Shown here: positions 1 to 5,398 of the stretch, one piece after another
How positions within the stretch are numbered: position 1 is the stretch's first letter
How the letters are laid out: every line of letters starts with the position of its first letter
Notes under the pieces: model-generated
Databases searched by the model: none
Told to the model about the DNA's origin: nothing
The model's input: only the letters and a program-made list of their open reading frames with translations
Position numbers and translations under genes: made by a program
Assembly (NCBI GenBank): GCA_046715035.1
Contig: JBKJZR010000092.1
Coordinates: 1 to 6,771, forward strand
Direction: 5' to 3'
From: PALSA-1004 sp046715035
Lineage (GTDB): Bacteria > Pseudomonadota > Gammaproteobacteria > Burkholderiales > SG8-41
Length of the DNA stretch: 6,771 bases

Positions 1-390
1 ATCGGCAACCAGGCGCCGCTGGGGTGCATGGCGATGCCGCCTACCGTACCGCATATTCAGGGCGGCCGGCTGCGCGCCCTCGCGGTTACCAGCGCCAAGC
101 GCTCGGCCGCGCTGCCTGAAACACCGACGATGGCGGAGTCCGGGCTGACCGGCCAGGAGGCCGACACGCTGCAGGGCGCGCTGGTGCCCGCCGGTACGCC
201 GCGGGCGATCGTGCAGCGCCTGCATCAGGAGATCGTCAGGATCCTCGCGCAGCCCGACGTGAAAGAACGCGTCGTCGGTCTGGGGTTCGACATCGTTGCC
301 AGCTCACCCGAACAGTTCACCGCGCAAATCAGGGAAGAAGTCGCGAAATGGGAGAAGGTGGTAAAGAGCGCGGGGATAAAGGTCGAGTGA
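1..390 (+). CDS. Bug/TctC-family periplasmic solute-binding protein, C-terminal part (5' end outside window)
   Basis: The reading frame is open from base 1 and ends with TGA at 388-390, so only the last 129 residues of a protein of usually about 320-330 are present. Visible family signatures are 'GGRLRALAVTSAKRSAALPE', then 'TPTMAESGL', 'ALVPAGTPRAIVQRLHQEI', 'DVKERVVGLGFDIVASSPEQF' and a C-terminal 'EVAKWEKVVKSAGIKVE'. This series is the standard C-terminal lobe of Bug/TctC receptors. Known for the family: these are exported periplasmic proteins that bind small carboxylates and related solutes, sometimes feeding TctAB permeases and often acting as orphans. The ligand cannot be inferred because the binding loops of the N-terminal lobe are missing. 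No permease gene is visible nearby. An internal ATG at base 28 is not the start, since the frame and the homology continue upstream of it. Confidence 0.93.
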   Translation: MGNQAPLGCMAMPPTVPHIQGGRLRALAVTSAKRSAALPETPTMAESGLTGQEADTLQGALVPAGTPRAIVQRLHQEIVRILAQPDVKERVVGLGFDIVASSPEQFTAQIREEVAKWEKVVKSAGIKVE

Positions 391-407
391 GCGGGGGTTA
401 GGGAAGG

Positions 408-425
408 TTGAATGCTGAATGCTGA
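408..425 (+). repeat. Short heptamer tandem repeat (TGAATGC)
   Basis: Between the two Bug-type reading frames the sequence reads TGAATGC twice in tandem followed by TGAAC. The repeat lies in the translation-initiation region of the downstream remnant: one ATG (412) opens only a 9-codon frame, while the next (419) opens the 124-codon frame. GGGAAGG at 401-407 is the only ribosome-binding-like sequence. It may simply be a slippage product. No function can be assigned. Confidence 0.5.
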
Positions 426-793
426 ACATGAGGGATGAGGGAAAATTCGCCATTGAGCTCGCGTTGCTCGCGGTGGGATTTGCGGCAGCGGGCGCGACGC
501 TCGCGCAAGGCTTTCCGTCGCGCAACATCCGTCTGCTGGTCGGGTATCCTCCCGGCAGGCTGACCGACGGCGTCGCGCGCACCCTGGCGCCGCGGTTGAC
601 CGAAGCACTGGGCCAGCAGGTCTACGTCGACAACCGCGCGGGAGGCGGCAGCACGATCGGCACCGACATCGCGGGCTTCGCCGACGACGCGAAGGTCGAG
701 GACGGCTATCTCGAATTATCCGACCGGCCGGGAATCGGCTTCGAGGCGCAGAACGCGCTTTATGCCGCGATGCGGGGACTCGTCACCGGTTAA
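419..793 (+). pseudogene. Chimeric remnant: Bug/TctC N-terminus joined in frame to an enolase-superfamily C-terminal tail
   Basis: The 124-codon frame starts with a signal-peptide-like segment (hydrophobic about residues 11-29, ending 'ATLAQ') and then a typical mature Bug start: 'FPSRNIRLLVGYPP' (32-45), 'LTDGVARTLAPRLTEALGQQ' (48-67) and 'VYVDNRAGGGSTIGTDIA' (68-85). Bug proteins should continue with a 'KAxPDGYTLL' segment and about 240 more residues. Instead, from about residue 86 the text is 'DDAKVEDGYLELSDRPGIGF', followed by 'EAQNALYAAMRGLVTG' and a stop. The 'DGYLELSDRPGIGFE' pattern matches the extreme C-terminus of mandelate racemase/muconate lactonizing enzymes, recognised from memory. 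A deletion joining two neighbouring genes near bases 670-685 explains this best. The normal 'PPGGGTD' loop is also altered to 'PPGRLTD'. The product would lack most of both folds, so a working receptor or enzyme is very unlikely. Start 419 is the best guess (GGGAAGG 11 nt upstream); 428 is an in-frame alternative. Confidence 0.75.
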
Positions 794-1108
794 TCCGCTT
801 CCTTGGACTCCAAGGCGACGACAGAAACCGCTTGCTAGGGTCCTGACACGGAGTATTCGCAACATCCCCTCCTCTTCAAGGGGAGGATCAGGGGGGGCAG
901 GGTGGGGATGGGTGTGCGCTGCAGACCCCCATCCCCCTCCCAACCTCCCCTTGAAGGGGGAGGAGCTTCAACTTTCCGTCGCAGATGCCGTGGCAGCTCT
1001 TCATGTTTCGAAACTTCTGATTCTCAGCACTGGCGCCCGTTCAGCGTGCCGCACGGTTTCGCGAACGTGTCTTCTGGGGCCCGGCGCTGTCGCACCCAGG
1101 GCGGCGGA
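794..1108. other. Gene-free interval containing a palindromic repeat
   Basis: This 315-bp stretch has no reading frame with convincing protein character. Bases 836-968 are the repeat described separately. Bases 794-835 and 969-1108 show no recognisable gene, RNA gene or T-tailed terminator. Frames crossing this region translate the GC-rich palindromes into low-complexity Pro/Gly/Ser/Arg text and are not believed to be genes. Confidence 0.6.
836..968 (+). repeat. Palindromic GC-rich intergenic repeat, copy A (REP/MITE-like)
   Basis: Copy A begins at TAGGGTCCTGACACGGAGTA, continues through TTCGCAACATCCCCTCC and ends with GGGGGAGGAGCTT. The reverse complement of 6230-6380 has the same order of segments. 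The longest exact match is 34 bp (839-872), covering CCTGACACGGAGTATTCGC and what follows. Internally it carries nested inverted repeats: an imperfect CCTCCTCTT-C-AAGGGGAGG (868-886), a central GGGTGGGGATGGG paired with CCCATCCCCCTCCC, and CCTCCCCTT-G-AAGGGGGAGG (944-963). The transcript could therefore fold as three hairpins. No transposase is encoded. This is consistent with a non-autonomous REP/MITE-type element; the element family is not identified. Confidence 0.85.
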
Positions 1109-1315
1109 TCACTCGATTTTCGGGGGAGCAGCCGGTCCCGGCCACATGTCGGAGACATCGGCTTGATCGCGACGCTCGTCCACGACCTCCAACAACTCGA
1201 AATTGCCTGCGCCGTAGCGTTGGCGGGCTTCCTCGATCGTCATGCTGCCCGTCTCGTGCCAGTCCGCATTCCGGGCAGTGCGGGCTTTGAAACGATAGAG
1301 CGTGCGCTTGCTCAT
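1109..1315 (-). CDS. Small uncharacterised acidic-tailed protein (68 aa)
   Basis: The 68-residue protein starts 'MSKRTLYRFKARTARNADWH', continues with 'ETGSMTIEEARQRYGAGNFE' and ends 'DMWPGPAAPPKIE'. It has a basic N-terminal third followed by a helix-like acidic segment. Composition looks like real protein and third codon positions are mostly G or C, unlike the overlapping frames. A GGAG (complement of 1326-1329) lies 10 nt before the ATG, a rather long spacing. The ATG overlaps the restored stop of the upstream micro-gene as ATGA, which suggests translational coupling. I do not recognise the family and propose no function. No signal peptide or membrane helix is seen. Confidence 0.6.
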   Translation of the reverse strand: MSKRTLYRFKARTARNADWHETGSMTIEEARQRYGAGNFELLEVVDERRDQADVSDMWPGPAAPPKIE

Positions 1316-1435
1316 GGGCAGTGGACTCCGGATGACGCTTCACGATTCCATTCCTCGAAAGGTCGCTTCCGAAATTGCGCCTTTCACCAACAGCTCGGCG
1401 AATTTGCGGCGTGGTGCCTGGCTCTTGAATGGCAT
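1312..1435 (-). pseudogene. Frameshifted micro-gene (about 40 aa when restored), 'MPFKS' type
   Basis: A strong GGAGG (complement of 1440-1444) sits 4 nt before an ATG at 1435. The frame as it stands encodes 31 residues, 'MPFKSQAPRRKFAELLVKGA' then 'ISEATFRGMES', stopping at 1340. If one base of the TTT run (complement of 1358-1360) is removed, the text becomes '...ISEATFEEWNREASSGVHCP' and stops at 1312-1314, exactly overlapping the next ATG as ATGA. From memory, small 'MPFKS.AQRRKFAELL..G.IS..TFEEWNRE' proteins occur in proteobacteria and phage-related regions, which supports the restored version; this is recall, not a search. The simplest reading is a one-base insertion that broke the gene. 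A genuinely shorter 31-residue peptide or programmed +1 frameshifting is less likely. Function unknown. Confidence 0.6.
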
Positions 1436-1480
1436 GGTGCCTCCGGCGCTCAGTCGTCGGGACCCGCGCAGTGCCGTACT

Positions 1481-1542
1481 TTGACTAACCAGTATAAAGC
1501 ACTCAATCATGTTGACTAACCAGTATAAAGCACTCAATCATG
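1481..1542. repeat. Two perfect tandem 31-bp direct repeats (operator-like)
   Basis: Units 1481-1511 and 1512-1542 are identical and directly adjacent; each begins TTGACTAACCAGTATAAAGC and ends ACTCAATCATG. A degenerate partial third copy, TTAACTAACCGTATACGG, follows at 1549-1566. Each unit contains ACT-AACC-AGT, a short interrupted dyad. The array lies between the minus-strand micro-genes (start 1435) and the plus-strand ABM gene (start 1669), where shared regulatory sites would be expected. AT-rich content contrasts with the flanks. Binding by a dimeric repressor (for example TetR or MarR type) is inference, since no regulator gene is present in the window. Confidence 0.85.
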
Positions 1543-1570
1543 CGGGCCTTAACTAACCGTATACGGCCCG
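1543..1570. promoter_or_regulatory. Nested palindrome next to the tandem repeats; candidate operator
   Basis: CGGGCC (1543-1548) and GGCCCG (1565-1570) form a perfect inverted repeat with a 16-bp spacer. Inside it lies the perfect 10-bp palindrome CCGTATACGG (1557-1566), preceded by TTAACTAA, which echoes the TTGACTAA start of the 31-bp units. This is the most symmetrical site in the divergent region and a plausible repressor or activator site. I could not place a convincing -35/-10 pair on either strand. The TTGACT of each unit and TATACT on the minus strand are candidate hexamers, but none has a good partner at 16-18 bp. Confidence 0.4.
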
Positions 1571-1657
1571 AAGTCCGGACGCGGCCAGGCGGAATGGATG
1601 TCGCACGCATCCGATTCGCGCACATGTCCGTAAATGGAGAATGGGCCAGCACACCAG

Positions 1658-1662
1658 GGAGG
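1658..1662 (+). promoter_or_regulatory. Ribosome-binding site deciding the ABM gene start
   Basis: GGAGG lies 6 nt before the ATG at 1669. The same frame is open back to an ATG at 1540, but that codon sits inside the second tandem repeat, has no ribosome-binding site and would add 43 residues absent from ABM-domain proteins. Confidence 0.8.
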
Positions 1663-1668
1663 CAAACC

Positions 1669-1968
1669 ATGGCAAGCGAGGCGGTAAGGGTCGTAGCGCG
1701 CATTACTGCGAAGGCGGACAAGGCGGACGAACTGAAGGCAGTACTGCTTGGACTGATCGCGCCCACGCGCGCGGAGCACGGTTGCATCAGCTACCAGCTA
1801 TGCCAGAACAAAAGCGACCCGTGCGACTTCGTGTTCGTGGAAGAATGGACGGCCGCTGGGGCCATTGAAGCGCACATGACGACCGCACACGTGGGCGATG
1901 CTTTTGCCAAAGCACAGGCGCTCCTCGCCGCGCCCCCCGACATTCGCAGCTACTCGATACTCAGGTAG
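1669..1968 (+). CDS. ABM-domain (putative quinol monooxygenase, YgiN-like) protein
   Basis: The 99-residue protein has the length of a single antibiotic-biosynthesis-monooxygenase domain. The first strand is 'VRVVARITAKADKADELKAV', followed by a helix and the signature 'EHGCISYQL' (36-44), then 'DFVFVEEW' (53-60), 'AIEAHMTTAHV' with His69 and His74, and a last strand 'IRSYSIL'. Members are ferredoxin-like, usually dimeric and cytosolic. They oxidise quinols, phenols or polyketide intermediates without a metal or added cofactor, but many are uncharacterised. No signal peptide or membrane segment is present. The next gene starts 10 nt after its stop, so the two are almost certainly one transcript and may act on the same substrate. 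The substrate cannot be inferred. Family assignment is strong; the exact reaction is open. Confidence 0.88.
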   Translation: MASEAVRVVARITAKADKADELKAVLLGLIAPTRAEHGCISYQLCQNKSDPCDFVFVEEWTAAGAIEAHMTTAHVGDAFAKAQALLAAPPDIRSYSILR

Positions 1969-1973
1969 GAGGG
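1967..1973 (+). promoter_or_regulatory. Strong ribosome-binding site for the FAD-linked oxidase
   Basis: AGGAGGG overlaps the last two bases of the ABM stop codon and sits 5 nt before the ATG at 1979. It selects 1979 over an upstream in-frame ATG at 1898 that lies inside the ABM gene and has no such site. Confidence 0.85.
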
Positions 1974-1978
1974 CGGAC

Positions 1979-3346
1979 ATGGCCAGTCTTCCGGCAACGC
2001 AGCGTGAACCCCGCGCTGACGACGGCATTGTGCAGCCATTTCTGGGCTTGGTGGAACCAGAGGGCCGCGTTTACAGCAACTGGAGCCTCAGCCGTACCAC
2101 GCGGCCGGCCGCGTATGTCGAGCCACTCGCCTACGCCGACGTGCAGGCGGTCGTGCGCGATGCACGACGCTTTCCCACGCCCGTGCATCCGGTTGGCTCG
2201 CTGCTGTCGGTGACCGACACGATCGTCAACGATGGTGGGACGATGCTTTGCACGCGCAAGCTCGACACGATTCTCGGTCTCGAAACCGACGAGTCCGGGC
2301 GCCAGGTCGTGCGGGTGCAGGCGGGATGCCGGCTCAAGAAGCTCAACACGTGGTTACAAGCGCACGGTGTGGAGATACCTTTCCAGGCGGAGATCGGCGA
2401 GGCCAGCGTGGGCTCGGTCGCCGTGGGCGACACTAAAGAATCGTCGCTCGACGCGCCGGGATACTTTTCCGCGCATGTCGTCGCTCTGACCTACGTCGAT
2501 GAGTGCGGCGAGTTGCGTACGCTCGCGGAGAAGGACGGGCCCGCGTTCCACGAGTTCAAGTGCTCGTTTGGGCTCGCCGGCATCGTGGTCGAGTGCCAGC
2601 TCGAAGTGCGGCCGGCGACATTGTGCCGGTCGGAGACCTCGATCGCGATGTTCGAGTCGCCGGAAAAACTGGCTGCCGGCCTCATGCGCATGCGCGAGCA
2701 AAGCGATGCATTGCTGGCGATCGTCTTTTTGCACCAGCTGGCGAGCTTTTTCGACCAGCGCTACAAAGCCGGTCCCGGCTTCTCCACGCCGGCGACGTCG
2801 CAGCCCGCATGCGACGAATTTCGCATCGCCAAGCGCCTCGCGATCCAGCACGGATTCGAAGGGGTCGAAGTCCCGCAGCCGACGGGCCTGGTCTATTCGC
2901 GCCACGACTTCGTGAACGAATACTGGCGGCCCTCGGCAAACGAGCGCCGTCTCGACTTTCAGTATTACGAGCACGACATCGCGCAGCTCGAGCGCGTCGT
3001 CGTCGAATCGTATCGCTTTACCAAGGATTTCGAGACCCGCACCGGTTACGCGCCCAACGGCTTTGCCACGTACTTCGTGCAACGCCTGGACCAGGCAAAA
3101 AAACCGTTCGGATTGTATTCAGGCGGCCGCGGTGTCTCGTTCTCGTTCGACCCGTTCTGTTCGAATCCCACAGACGTCCGCTGGCAGCGCTTCGCCAAGG
3201 ACTACAACAAGCTTGCCTTGCACGCACTCGGCGGCAGCGCGTCGCCGATCCAGACGCAATGGCTGCAGCCGGGCGAGGTGCAGATCCCGGCGCGCCTCGC
3301 ACGACCGCGCTTCACGACGCCTTACTACCGGCAGTTTCTGGCCTGA
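1979..3346 (+). CDS. FAD-linked oxidase/oxidoreductase (VAO/FAD_binding_4 fold), ALO/gulonolactone-oxidase-like
   Basis: The 455-residue protein carries an N-terminal FAD-binding domain: 'RPAAYVEPLAYADVQAVVRD' (42-61), the pyrophosphate loop 'TPVHPVGSLLSVTDTIV' (67-83), 'VRVQAGCRLKKLNTWLQAHG' (111-130), 'AEIGEASVGSVAVGDTKES' (137-155) and 'FHEFKCSFGLAGIVVECQLE' (190-209). The second half (from about 215) is a substrate-cap domain with long helices and 'GYAPNGFATYFVQ'. Family members transfer electrons from alcohols, sugar lactones or sterols to FAD and then to oxygen or another acceptor. In many relatives the loop reads G-S-G-H-S with the His bonded to flavin; here it is G73-S-L-L76-S, so FAD is probably held non-covalently. 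The C-terminal 'HWGK' motif of aldono-lactone oxidases is not seen, so the substrate class is uncertain. There is no clear Tat or Sec signal, so it is likely cytosolic. It is second in an operon with the ABM gene. Confidence 0.87.
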   Translation: MASLPATQREPRADDGIVQPFLGLVEPEGRVYSNWSLSRTTRPAAYVEPLAYADVQAVVRDARRFPTPVHPVGSLLSVTDTIVNDGGTMLCTRKLDTILGLETDESGRQVVRVQAGCRLKKLNTWLQAHGVEIPFQAEIGEASVGSVAVGDTKESSLDAPGYFSAHVVALTYVDECGELRTLAEKDGPAFHEFKCSFGLAGIVVECQLEVRPATLCRSETSIAMFESPEKLAAGLMRMREQSDALLAIVFLHQLASFFDQRYKAGPGFSTPATSQPACDEFRIAKRLAIQHGFEGVEVPQPTGLVYSRHDFVNEYWRPSANERRLDFQYYEHDIAQLERVVVESYRFTKDFETRTGYAPNGFATYFVQRLDQAKKPFGLYSGGRGVSFSFDPFCSNPTDVRWQRFAKDYNKLALHALGGSASPIQTQWLQPGEVQIPARLARPRFTTPYYRQFLA

Positions 3347-3360
3347 CGCGCACTGGCGGC

Positions 3361-3397
3361 GCGGGCGGGGTGCCGTGTGCGGTGGCCCCGCGCCCGC
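3361..3397. terminator. Strong GC hairpin between convergent genes, possible terminator
   Basis: GCGGGC-GGGG (3361-3370) pairs with CCCC-GC-GCCCGC (3386-3397), giving about 10 GC pairs with a two-base bulge. The loop can form a further small CCG/CGG stem. It lies 14 nt after the FAD oxidase stop and 8 nt beyond the stop of the converging minus-strand gene. Neither strand has a T-tract directly after the stem (the T6 at 3412-3417 is about 15 nt away), so it is not a classical factor-independent terminator. Confidence 0.35.
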
Positions 3398-3405
3398 TCA
3401 GGCGT

Positions 3406-3621
3406 TCAGGCTTTTTTCTTGCGGGCGGGCAGCCCGGACTTTTTGCGCGCCGCCGTTTCGGCCTTCGAGATGCGCTTCACGTCCTGGCCATGCGCCTTCT
3501 TGTAACGCTGCACGTCCTCGAACTTTCCCGTCTTGCGCTTGGCGTACAGCTTGGTGTCGGCAGTGCTGCGATGCGTAGTGCGTTTTGTAGCGCGTTTCGT
3601 GCTGCGTTTCTTGGTGGCCAT
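3406..3621 (-). CDS. Small, very basic Lys/Arg-rich protein (71 aa), possibly nucleic-acid binding
   Basis: The protein has a Lys/Arg/Thr-rich tail 'MATKKRSTKRATKRTTHRST', a more conserved-looking core 'TKLYAKRKTGKFEDVQRYKK' (23-42) and 'AHGQDVKRISKAETAARKKS' (43-62), and a basic end 'PARKKKA'. It has no Cys, Trp or membrane segment. From memory the core pattern 'KLYA.R...G.F.D.Q.Y..AHG.D.KR.SKAE' recurs in short uncharacterised bacterial proteins; I know no function for it. The charge suggests DNA or RNA binding, as in histone-H1-like bacterial proteins, but that is inference. Start 3621 is chosen because AAAGGAAGG precedes it closely; an ATG at 3651 in the same frame lacks a site. It is read in the same direction as the upstream kinase gene but after a 91-bp gap with an AT-rich stretch, so it may have its own promoter. 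Confidence 0.75.
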   Translation of the reverse strand: MATKKRSTKRATKRTTHRSTADTKLYAKRKTGKFEDVQRYKKAHGQDVKRISKAETAARKKSGLPARKKKA

Positions 3622-3682
3622 TGCCTTCCTTTCATGAGAGCGGTTTAACAACGTAGCGGCACAGACCTTGCCCGAAGCCGCC

Positions 3683-3714
3683 AGCAGATTTTACATTTGC
3701 TAACGATATCTGCT
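3683..3714. other. AT-rich patch with 7-bp inverted repeat after the kinase gene
   Basis: AGCAGAT (3683-3689) and ATCTGCT (3708-3714) form an inverted repeat with an 18-bp AT-rich loop. The pair overlaps the kinase stop codon (3713-3715). It could be a weak terminator for the kinase operon or part of the promoter of the 71-residue basic protein gene. The sequence does not decide between these. Confidence 0.3.
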
Positions 3715-5398
3715 ACTTGCCCGAGCGCCAGATGCCGAAAATGATCCAGACGCTGTTGCAGAAAGCCACCAGGTAACCGCCCAGCCCCAGCACCGTGAAC
3801 AAAGGGATGCCGAGCAGGGACGGCCCGCCCTGCACCGTCATGACGATCGAGGAGCCGATTACCAGCGACGCGGTCATGATTCCCATGGTGGCGCGGTCGA
3901 TGGTGCTGTCGAGCTGTTTGCCGAACTGATCGAGACGCTTGAGGTCGAGATCGACGCGGATTTTGCCGCGCCGCGCATCGCGCAGCAGACGCGCGAGGTC
4001 GCGAGGCACGCTCGCCGCGACGCTGAAGACATCGGCAAGCGCGTTGCGTGCGCGCTTCGCGAGTTGCGCAGGCTGATAGCGTTCCATGCGCGCGCGGCGC
4101 AAGAGCGGCAGCAGGTGGTCGACGAAGTGAAAATCCGGATCGTACTGGCGCCCGAGGCCCTCCATGGTGATGAGCGCCTTGAACATCAGCGCGAGGTCCG
4201 AGGGGATGACGATCGAATGCTCCCTGATGAGGGCCGCGAACTGCCGCAGCAGCACGGCGATGCGGATGTCCTTGAGCGGCATGCCTTCGTAATCGAAAAC
4301 GAGATCGTTCAGGTCCGCAGCGAGCTTCACCTCATCGACATAGGCGTCTCCCGCCCAGTCGAGGAGCACGTCGATCATCGGCTGATCGTCCAGCCGCGCC
4401 AGCCCCGCGAGCAGGTCGACGACTTCATTGCGCCTGAACGGACTCAAGCGCCCGACCATGCCGAAGTCGATGATCGCGATGCGGTTGTCGGGCAGGTAGT
4501 AAACGTTGCCGGGATGCGGATCGGCGTGAAAGAAGCCATCGATGAGGATCATCCGCAGCACCGCCTCTGCCCCGCGCGCGGCGAGCAGCTTGCGATCGAG
4601 CCCCGCCGCTTCGACGGCGGCCAGCTCCGTGCCGGGGATCGCGACGATGCGCTCCTGCACGTTCATCAGCTCGCTGGTCCATTCGCCATATACTTTCGGG
4701 ATGACGATGAACGGGTCTTCGGCGAAGTTCTTCGCGAAGCGCTCGATGTTGCGTGCTTCGAGGGCGAGATCGAGCTCGCGTGCGAGCGACCGCGCGAAAT
4801 GCCCGACGATGGCGGTCGGCTGATAACGGCGCGCCTCGGCCATCTCCGACTCGACGAGCTGGGCGATCTGCTCGAGGATGCGAAGGTCGGCGTCGATCTT
4901 GGCGCGAATTCCCGGCCGCCTGATCTTCAGCACGACGGGAGTGCCGTCCTGCAGCTTCGCTCGATGCACCTGCGCGATCGACGCGGAAGCGAAGGGCTGC
5001 CTCTCCAGATCGCGGAACACTGCGAAGGGCGAACGGCCGAGCGCGGCCTCCACATCGGGCAGCAGCTCCTCGAACGGCACCGGCGGCACCGCGCTGTGCA
5101 GCTTCTCGAACTCGGCGATCCAGTCGGGTGGAAACAGGTCGATGCGGGTCGCCATCACCTGTCCCAGCTTCACGAACGTCGGCCCCAGCTCTTCGAGTGC
5201 GAGCCGCATGCGCTGCGCAGGCTCGAGGCGCACGCTCTCGGCGGCCGCGGCGAAATTCAGGATCTGCCCGGCCTGCTCCAGGACGTTGACGATGCCGATG
5301 CGTCGGACGATATCGCCGAGTCCGTGGCGGATCAGCACTGAGCTGATCTCATGCAGGCGCCGCAGATCCCGCATGACGCCGATGGTTTCCCTCAGCAT
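3713..5398 (-). CDS. ABC1/UbiB/AarF family protein-kinase-like protein with two C-terminal membrane helices
   Basis: The 561-residue protein shows the full ABC1 signature set. These are the KxGQ motif 'FVKLGQ' (75-80), the Ala-rich nucleotide loop 'PFASASIAQVHRA' (135-147), the ATP lysine K158 in 'VVLKIRRPG', the ExD motif in 'ARELDLALEARNIERF' (E208, D210), the catalytic-type 'HADPHPGN' (291-298, D293) and 'IIDFGM' (309-314). After a charged linker, two hydrophobic helices close the protein (about 506-526 and 531-556, ending 'WIIFGIWRSGK'). UbiB of E. coli is 546 residues with the same architecture and acts at the inner membrane in ubiquinone biosynthesis as an ATPase. Many bacteria also carry paralogues of unknown role. 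No other ubi gene is here and the partner gene is not part of the usual ubi cluster, so a paralogue is at least as likely as true UbiB, and I give no symbol. Its ATG shares one base with the upstream stop (TGATG), indicating translational coupling. Confidence 0.9.
   Translation of the reverse strand: MLRETIGVMRDLRRLHEISSVLIRHGLGDIVRRIGIVNVLEQAGQILNFAAAAESVRLEPAQRMRLALEELGPTFVKLGQVMATRIDLFPPDWIAEFEKLHSAVPPVPFEELLPDVEAALGRSPFAVFRDLERQPFASASIAQVHRAKLQDGTPVVLKIRRPGIRAKIDADLRILEQIAQLVESEMAEARRYQPTAIVGHFARSLARELDLALEARNIERFAKNFAEDPFIVIPKVYGEWTSELMNVQERIVAIPGTELAAVEAAGLDRKLLAARGAEAVLRMILIDGFFHADPHPGNVYYLPDNRIAIIDFGMVGRLSPFRRNEVVDLLAGLARLDDQPMIDVLLDWAGDAYVDEVKLAADLNDLVFDYEGMPLKDIRIAVLLRQFAALIREHSIVIPSDLALMFKALITMEGLGRQYDPDFHFVDHLLPLLRRARMERYQPAQLAKRARNALADVFSVAASVPRDLARLLRDARRGKIRVDLDLKRLDQFGKQLDSTIDRATMGIMTASLVIGSSIVMTVQGGPSLLGIPLFTVLGLGGYLVAFCNSVWIIFGIWRSGK

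Noticed and set aside
762..1519. Plus-strand frames of 134 and 205 codons across the repeat and micro-genes
   Set aside because: They read through palindromic repeat copy A and antisense to the 68-residue gene, have no ribosome-binding site and show no domain-like text.
1481..1542. Possible CRISPR array
   Set aside because: The two 31-bp units are directly adjacent with no spacers and there are no cas genes, so this is a tandem duplication.
1540..1668. N-terminal extension of the ABM gene to an ATG at 1540
   Set aside because: The ATG is part of the second 31-bp repeat with no ribosome-binding site, and the extra 43 residues have no ABM character. GGAGG before 1669 fits the family length.
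3358..3360. Programmed frameshift signal at runs of T/A near the basic-protein gene
   Set aside because: The T6 tract at 3412-3417 encodes the Lys-rich end of the 71-residue protein on the other strand. There is no overlapping frame that a shift would join.
2503..3648. Plus-strand frame of 381 codons overlapping the FAD oxidase
   Set aside because: Arg/Ala-rich shadow of the oxidase gene in another frame, continuing antisense over the basic-protein gene, with no recognisable domain.
4064..5341. Long plus-strand frame of 425 codons
   Set aside because: It lies entirely antisense to the ABC1 kinase gene, whose motifs are all intact. The His/Arg/Asp-rich translation is typical of the mirror frame of a GC-rich gene.
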